Source: Mailhella sp.
GTDB taxonomy: Bacteria > Desulfobacterota > Desulfovibrionia > Desulfovibrionales > Desulfovibrionaceae
NCBI GenBank assembly: GCA_017411945.1
Contig: JAFQPD010000037.1
Location: forward strand, 1 to 9,481
Direction: 5' to 3'
Length of the DNA: 9,481 nucleotides
The notes beneath the pieces are model-generated. The model worked only from the letters and a program-made list of their open reading frames with translations. It did no database searches and was not told where the DNA came from. This document shows positions 5,733 to 9,481 of the stretch, one piece after another. A program made the position numbers and the translations under genes. Positions within the stretch are counted from its first letter, which is position 1. Every line of letters starts with the position of its first letter.

Positions 5733-6366
5733 TCTTTTCTCCGTAAATTGCATTGACCTGCATCCAGCATTTTCCCTCATACGCCCTTGTGAGCCCTATT
5801 CTTGCATATATAAAATCTTTATAATTCGAATGATTATTGATGTATGTATTGATATACTGAGCCTTTTCTTCAAGGTTGTCAATCTGTGGATTTAGACTGC
5901 CATACGGGAGAAAATGCAAGTTATCATATCTACTATCTATATTTATTCTAATTTTAGACTTTTCATAATCTACAATTGCTTCAATCATCGAACTCTTTAG
6001 TTTTAAAGTAATAATTGAACACTTAATTCGATCATCTTCTTCTAAAAAACGAGCGTATGCTTTTTTGCCAAAACCGGACTCAATGCTCGGGACAGCCGTT
6101 TTTCTGAGAGCTTTATATAATAAATTGTAATCTTTTCCGATAACACTAAAAAATGTTTTCGTAAAATCTTCAGAATGAACTTTTTTCTTCTGGAAGAAAC
6201 CATCTAGCTGAATAAGAGAACCTTGTTTTATATCAAGGCGTTGACATTCTGCATGAGTCAAGTAATCAAGGGGGCGAAAACATGTGCCCGAGTAAATATC
6301 TAAGCCGGCCAGACAAACTTTTTCATCCGAGAGAGAAGTCAAATCTGTAACGACAATTCTATACAT
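5725..6366 (-). CDS. Dual-OB-domain-like protein, first gene of the cassette
   Basis: This 213-residue, mostly beta-rich protein has an N-terminal IVVTDLTSLSDEKVCLAGLD followed by CFRPLD (29-34) and HSEDF (64-68). It ends with ARIGLTRAYEGKCWMQVNAIY (about 188-208). These landmarks resemble proteins annotated as dual OB-fold domains: a conserved VTDLT, a CxRP-like turn, an HxEDF-like motif and a C-terminal GLTR...QVN-IY. I recall them from memory and could not check. OB folds usually bind single-stranded nucleic acid or nucleotides, so a nucleic-acid-sensing or adaptor role in the operon is an inference. The start ATG at 6366 has GGGAG five nucleotides upstream and lies about 15 nt after the expected transcription start. 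The gene is strongly AT-rich. The coding call is firm; the family name is moderately sure. Confidence 0.75.
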   Translation of the reverse strand: MYRIVVTDLTSLSDEKVCLAGLDIYSGTCFRPLDYLTHAECQRLDIKQGSLIQLDGFFQKKKVHSEDFTKTFFSVIGKDYNLLYKALRKTAVPSIESGFGKKAYARFLEEDDRIKCSIITLKLKSSMIEAIVDYEKSKIRINIDSRYDNLHFLPYGSLNPQIDNLEEKAQYINTYINNHSNYKDFIYARIGLTRAYEGKCWMQVNAIYGEKNA

Positions 6367-6387
6367 GTTTACTCCCTATTTTTATTT

Positions 6388-6417
6388 ATTATAAATATCT
6401 TATGAATAATATGTCAA
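6388..6417 (-). promoter_or_regulatory. Consensus sigma-70 promoter of the cassette operon
   Basis: On the minus strand, a perfect TTGACA (6417-6412) is followed after 18 nt by a perfect TATAAT (6393-6388). Transcription would begin near 6381, leaving only about 15 nt of leader before the ATG at 6366. It is the strongest promoter match in the window, and it sits inside the repeat boundary at 6438, so the cassette brings its own expression signal. No obvious operator palindrome overlaps it. Confidence 0.85.
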
Positions 6418-6437
6418 CGCTACCTTGTAAAATACAG

Positions 6438-6470
6438 AGACCGCCGCCCGGAGCTCCGAGCGGCGGTCTT
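6438..6470. terminator. Palindromic terminator, right copy of the 33-bp direct repeat
   Basis: All 33 bases are identical to 4582-4614, with 10-bp arms at 6438-6447 and 6460-6469 around CGGAGCTCCG. It lies 26 nt after the valS stop and ends valS transcription. On the minus strand the tail is TCTCTGTATTTTAC, a poorer U tract than at the left copy. It also insulates the cassette promoter from valS read-through. Confidence 0.88.
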
Positions 6471-6496
6471 TGGTATTTTTTAGCGGCCAGCCGGGC

Positions 6497-9148
6497 TTAT
6501 TCGCCCATGGCCTCCTTGAAGCGTATCTGCAGGGCCTGCATCTTGGCCTTCTTGTCCATGAGGTCGGCCTGGCGGGCCTTTTCGGATTCCACCAGTTCGG
6601 CGGGAGCGCGCTTCACGAAGTTCTCGTTGGAGAGCTTGCCGTTCAGGGCCACGAGGTCCTTGTCTACCTTGCCGATCTCCTTTTCAAGGCGGGCAAGTTC
6701 AGCCTGGAAGTCCACGGCGCCGTCGAGGAGCACGATGACTTCACAGCCGCGAACCACGTTGCTGGCGGAAGCCTTGGGGGCGTGGGCGTCGGCGTCGATG
6801 GTCAGGGTCTCGAGACGGGCGAGGTCGAAGAAGCCGCGGCCGGCTTCGAGCAGGGCGGCCTGCTCTTCAGAGGCGGGGCGAAGCACCACGGTGAGCTTGT
6901 AGGAAGGCTTGATGTTCAGCTCGGCACGGATGGTGCGGATGGCGCTGATGGCTTCCTGCAGGAACATCATCTGGTCGGCTTCCAGAGGCTTGCGGCATTC
7001 GGGGCGTTCGGCGGGATACAGCTCGGTGGCGATATCCGTGCCTTCGTTGCCGGGCAGGGAGCTCCACACTTCGGCAGTGACGAAGGGAGCCATGGGGTGC
7101 AGGAGAAGCAGGATCTCCTTCAGCACCGTGTAGAGAACATACTGAGCTTCTTCCTTGCGTTCGCCTTCTTCGCGCATATCGGCCTTGATGAGCTCAAGGT
7201 ACCAGTCGCAGAACTCGTTCCACAGGAACTTGTACACGCACTGGGCGGCGTCGTTGAAGCGATAGCTTTCGAGAGCGGCGTCTTCCTCGGCTTTCACTTC
7301 TTCGAGGCGGTTCAGGATCCACTGATGGTGCAGACCCTTCACGGCACCGAGGTCCACGGCCTTGGGGGCATGGTCTTCGGGCAGGTTCATGAGGGCGAAG
7401 CGGGCGGCGTTCCACACCTTGTTCATGAAGTGGCGGTAGCCCTCAATGCGCTCTTCGGACATGCGGATGTCGCGGCCCATGGCGGCGAAGGCCGTCAGGG
7501 TGAAGCGCAGGGAGTCTGCGCCGTACTTCTGCACCATGTCCTGCGGATCGATGCCGTTGCCGAGAGACTTGGACATCTTGCGGCCCTGAGCGTCGCGCAC
7601 GAGAGCATGGATATACACTTCCTTGAAGGGCACTTCACCCATGAACTGCTGGCCCATGATGATCATGCGGGCCACCCAGAAGAAGAGGATGTCGAAGCCG
7701 GTGACGAGCACGCTGGTGGGGTAGAATTTCTTCAGCGTTTCGGTCTGTTCAGGCCAGCCCATGGTGGAGAAGGGCCACAGGGCGGAAGAGAACCAGGTGT
7801 CGAGAACGTCGGGATCCTGTTCCAGCTTCGTGCCGCCGCACTTGGGGCAGGACGTGGGATCGGTCTCGGAAACGATGAGCTCGCCGCAGTCGGGGCAGGT
7901 CCACGCAGGGATGCGATGGCCCCACCAGATCTGGCGGCTGATGCACCAGTCGCGGATATTGTCGAGCCAGTTGTAATAGGTCTTGGTCCAGTTCTCAGGA
8001 TAGATCTTGATCTCGCTGGGAACGGCGGCGCGGGCACGGGGAGCCAGCTTGGAAAGCGCTACGAACCACTGGTCGGAAACGTAGGGTTCGATGACGGTCT
8101 TGCAGCGGTAGCAGCAGCCAACGCTGTGGCTGAGCGGCTCTTCAGCCACAAGGTAGCCCTGTTCGCGCAGGTCTTCCACAATGGCCTTACGGCACTCTTC
8201 ACGGCTCATGCCGGCATACTTGCCGCAGAGGGCTTCGTCCTGCACCATGTTGCCGTTGTCGTCGATGACCTGGACGAACTCAAGGTTGTGAGCGTGGCCG
8301 AGATTCCAGTCGTTGGGGTCGTGGCAGGGCGTGACCTTGAGGCAGCCGGTACCGAACTCGCGGTCCACATAGCGGTCGGCGATGAGGGGGATCTCACGGT
8401 TGGCAATGGGCAGGATGAGCTTCTTGCCCGGGAGGCCGGCGTAGCGCTCATCCTCAGGATGCACACACACGGCGGTATCGCCCAGCATGGTCTCGGGGCG
8501 GGTAGTGGCGATGGTCACGGAGCCGGAGCCGTCGGCGAAGTCGTAGCGGATATGCCAGAGCATGCCCTTGGAGTCGACGTGATCCACTTCGTCATCGGCA
8601 AGGGCGGTGTGACAGCGGGGGCACCAGTTGACGATGTACTTGCCCTTGTAGATGAGACCGTCCTTATAGAGCTGAACGAAGACCTTGCGCACGGCGCGGG
8701 CGAGGTTCTCGTCCATGGTGAAGGCTTCACGAGTCCAGTCTACGGAAGCGCCGAGGCTCTTGATCTGCTCGATGATGCGGTTGCCGTACTGCTTCTTCCA
8801 TTCCCACACGCGTTCAATGAACGCTTCTCGGCCCAGATCGTGACGGCCCTTGCCTTCCTTGGCAAGAGCGCGTTCCACCACGTTCTGAGTGGAGATGCCG
8901 GCATGGTCGGTACCGGGGAGCCACAGCACGTTCTTGCCCTTCTGGCGGGCATGACGGCAGAGCACGTCCTGAAGGGTCTGGTTCAGGGCATGGCCGATGT
9001 GAAGGATGCCCGTGACGTTGGGCGGAGGGATGACGATGGAATAAGGTTCGCCGGGGGCGGACATATCGGGAGTGAAGGTCTTCTCTTCTTCCCAATGTTT
9101 GCGCCAATGAGCTTCCACTTCCTGCGGTTCATAGGCTTTGGACAGCAT
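6497..9148 (-). CDS. valS: Valyl-tRNA synthetase
   Basis: This 883-residue class I aminoacyl-tRNA synthetase charges tRNA-Val in the cytoplasm. Signatures are PPPNVTG (41-47) with HIGH at 50-53, and KMSKS at 524-528. Cys pairs (CPRC, CCYRC, CPDC...CPKC) in the editing/catalytic part resemble the zinc ribbons of bacterial ValRS, and DVLDTWFSSALWPFS follows the last pair. The anticodon-binding helical domain follows, then a C-terminal coiled-coil arm (LARLEKEIGKVDKDL...). The length is normal for bacterial ValRS. ATG 9148 has TGGAG about 8 nt upstream. The gene is convergent with tenA across the AT-rich cassette and ends at the 33-bp palindromic terminator. A terminator-like hairpin lies 38 nt upstream of its start, which could attenuate it or block incoming transcription. 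The long open frame on the opposite strand is a composition artefact. Confidence 0.98.
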   Translation of the reverse strand: MLSKAYEPQEVEAHWRKHWEEEKTFTPDMSAPGEPYSIVIPPPNVTGILHIGHALNQTLQDVLCRHARQKGKNVLWLPGTDHAGISTQNVVERALAKEGKGRHDLGREAFIERVWEWKKQYGNRIIEQIKSLGASVDWTREAFTMDENLARAVRKVFVQLYKDGLIYKGKYIVNWCPRCHTALADDEVDHVDSKGMLWHIRYDFADGSGSVTIATTRPETMLGDTAVCVHPEDERYAGLPGKKLILPIANREIPLIADRYVDREFGTGCLKVTPCHDPNDWNLGHAHNLEFVQVIDDNGNMVQDEALCGKYAGMSREECRKAIVEDLREQGYLVAEEPLSHSVGCCYRCKTVIEPYVSDQWFVALSKLAPRARAAVPSEIKIYPENWTKTYYNWLDNIRDWCISRQIWWGHRIPAWTCPDCGELIVSETDPTSCPKCGGTKLEQDPDVLDTWFSSALWPFSTMGWPEQTETLKKFYPTSVLVTGFDILFFWVARMIIMGQQFMGEVPFKEVYIHALVRDAQGRKMSKSLGNGIDPQDMVQKYGADSLRFTLTAFAAMGRDIRMSEERIEGYRHFMNKVWNAARFALMNLPEDHAPKAVDLGAVKGLHHQWILNRLEEVKAEEDAALESYRFNDAAQCVYKFLWNEFCDWYLELIKADMREEGERKEEAQYVLYTVLKEILLLLHPMAPFVTAEVWSSLPGNEGTDIATELYPAERPECRKPLEADQMMFLQEAISAIRTIRAELNIKPSYKLTVVLRPASEEQAALLEAGRGFFDLARLETLTIDADAHAPKASASNVVRGCEVIVLLDGAVDFQAELARLEKEIGKVDKDLVALNGKLSNENFVKRAPAELVESEKARQADLMDKKAKMQALQIRFKEAMGE

Positions 9149-9186
9149 TGCTAGGCTCCATTAAGTTGATATGTTTGAGGAAGATG

Positions 9187-9209
9187 AAAAAGAGCGGGGC
9201 GCTGCCCCG
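9187..9209 (-). terminator. Terminator-like hairpin facing valS
   Basis: CGGGGC (9195-9200) and GCCCCG (9204-9209) form a tight stem. Read on the minus strand it is followed by CTC and five T (9191-9187). It lies 38 nt upstream of the valS ATG, so it would stop or attenuate any transcript entering valS from further right. I see no T-box core motif. Confidence 0.5.
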
Positions 9210-9347
9210 TACCCCGCTGGGGGAGATGATCTCCCCCAGTCCCCCGCATTTCGCGCGGTTCCGTTCGCGTATTCGCGAACAAGACCGCGCTAATGGGGGT
9301 GCAGGGGAATCATTCCCCTGCCGGAGGGCTCGGGAAGGCAAGGCCTC
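9193..9347. repeat. Cluster of strong hairpins upstream of valS
   Basis: Several perfect inverted repeats are packed into about 150 bases. AGCGGGG/CCCCGCT (9193-9199, 9212-9218) competes with the small stem at 9195-9209. CTGGGGGAGA/TCTCCCCCAG follows (9217-9226, 9230-9239). GCGCGGT/ACCGCGC (9253-9259, 9284-9290) encloses GTTCGCG/CGCGAAC (9263-9269, 9274-9280). GCAGGGGAA/TTCCCCTGC (9301-9309, 9313-9321) and a weaker CGGG...CCCG stem near 9330-9350 close the group. No coding sense is visible. It resembles the repetitive extragenic palindromic units found between genes in many GC-rich bacteria, but I cannot show other copies here. Confidence 0.65.
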
Positions 9348-9372
9348 CCCGTCTCTTTTCCCGCTTCCTCAC

Positions 9373-9401
9373 TTGCCGAACGTTCGGCTTGTGCGTATGC
9401 A
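9373..9401 (+). promoter_or_regulatory. Possible promoter with overlapping 14-bp palindrome
   Basis: GCCGAACGTTCGGC (9375-9388) is a perfect palindrome, suited to a dimeric regulator, and lies 31 nt upstream of the next ATG. TTGCCG (9373-9378) and TATGCA (9396-9401), 17 nt apart, make a weak promoter whose -35 box overlaps it. The regulator is unknown. Confidence 0.35.
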
Positions 9402-9419
9402 GAGAGAACGGAGGGAAAC

Positions 9420-9481
9420 ATGATAAACAACTTGTGGGACGCGTCCCATATCTGGGGCTATCTGCTTCTGCACGCCGTGAA
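9420..9481 (+). CDS. Start of a probable membrane protein, 3' end missing
   Basis: The ATG at 9420 is preceded by GGAGGG with four bases between, a strong ribosome-binding site. The first 20 codons read MINNLWDASHIWGYLLLHAV, after which the window ends. The short amphipathic start running into a hydrophobic stretch suggests an inner-membrane protein. No family can be assigned from so little. It is divergent from valS, with the hairpin cluster in between. Confidence 0.6.
   Translation, partial: MINNLWDASHIWGYLLLHAV

Larger units (their letters stand above)
4582..6470. mobile_element. AT-rich three-gene cassette between identical 33-bp terminator repeats
   Basis: Between two identical 33-bp palindromes lies a 1.8-kb minus-strand operon with its own promoter. 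Its base composition differs sharply from its neighbours (one line counted at 35% G+C against 63% in valS). Removing one 1856-bp repeat unit gives a convergent tenA/valS pair with one shared terminator 26 nt from each stop. No transposase, integrase or tRNA attachment site is present, so I infer acquisition by recombination at the terminator or passive insertion, not self-mobility. Confidence 0.55.

Noticed and set aside
4582..6470. The two 33-bp repeats as CRISPR repeats or transposon terminal repeats
   Set aside because: There are only two copies, in direct orientation and each internally palindromic, placed exactly at gene ends. No spacer array or transposase is present, so terminators fit better.
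6470..9154. An 894-codon open frame on the plus strand opposite valS
   Set aside because: It is the antisense shadow of a GC-rich, strongly biased gene. It is rich in His, Gly, Glu and Ala without any domain, while the minus strand encodes a complete ValRS with HIGH and KMSKS.
9375..9388. LexA/SOS box
   Set aside because: The palindrome has GAAC and GTTC fused without the four-base gap of Gram-positive-type SOS boxes, and it is not the CTGT-N8-ACAG type.
9148..9423. Pro/Arg-rich open frames on both strands through the hairpin cluster
   Set aside because: They are translations of palindromic GC-rich DNA. The plus-strand frame also starts in the valS start region and runs over the ribosome-binding site of the next gene.

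Overview
The window looks like a chromosomal segment of a GC-rich Gram-negative anaerobe. The backbone genes are about 60% G+C by eye (63% in one valS line I counted). There is an outer-membrane FadL-type barrel, a Tat-exported protein and glycine-riboswitch control of an amino-acid carrier. Gene style and protein sequences suggest a gut Desulfovibrionaceae-like bacterium; that is an inference from general resemblance, not a measured match.

Left part (1-1300): the C-terminal three quarters of an OmpP1/FadL outer-membrane transporter, cut by the window edge and carrying a run of eight G inside the coding sequence. Two similar GC-rich hairpin terminators follow, then a convergent 43-residue single-pass membrane protein on the minus strand. 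From 1300 to about 1920 I see no convincing gene, only small hairpins and weak promoter-like sites.

Middle-left (1922-3667): a promoter, a degenerate 5' aptamer, a well-conserved glycine aptamer, an intrinsic terminator, then a 450-residue sodium:alanine/glycine symporter (AGCS family). An 11-bp alternative helix joins the P1/core strand of the aptamer to the 5' arm of the terminator. The switch can therefore be read as glycine-induced termination, an OFF switch for glycine uptake. A TenA/thiaminase-II-like protein with a twin-arginine signal peptide follows under its own promoter.

Middle (4582-6470): an AT-rich (35-40% G+C by eye), self-contained three-gene operon on the minus strand. It has a consensus -35/-10 promoter, a protein resembling dual-OB-domain proteins, a 224-residue DUF488 protein and a 147-residue DUF488 protein. 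Both junctions overlap by 8 nt. The block is bounded by two identical 33-bp copies of a palindromic terminator. Each outer copy lies exactly 26 nt from the stop of its flanking backbone gene (tenA on the left, valS on the right). Removing one repeat unit of 1856 bp leaves a tidy convergent tenA/valS pair sharing one bidirectional terminator, so the block looks like a recently acquired cassette. It is the best candidate here for an undescribed system.

Right part (6497-9481): valS (valyl-tRNA synthetase, 883 residues) on the minus strand. Next comes a cluster of strong hairpins in the divergent intergenic region, one of which is a terminator-like hairpin facing valS. A perfect 14-bp palindrome and the first 20 codons of a probable membrane protein running off the right edge complete the window.
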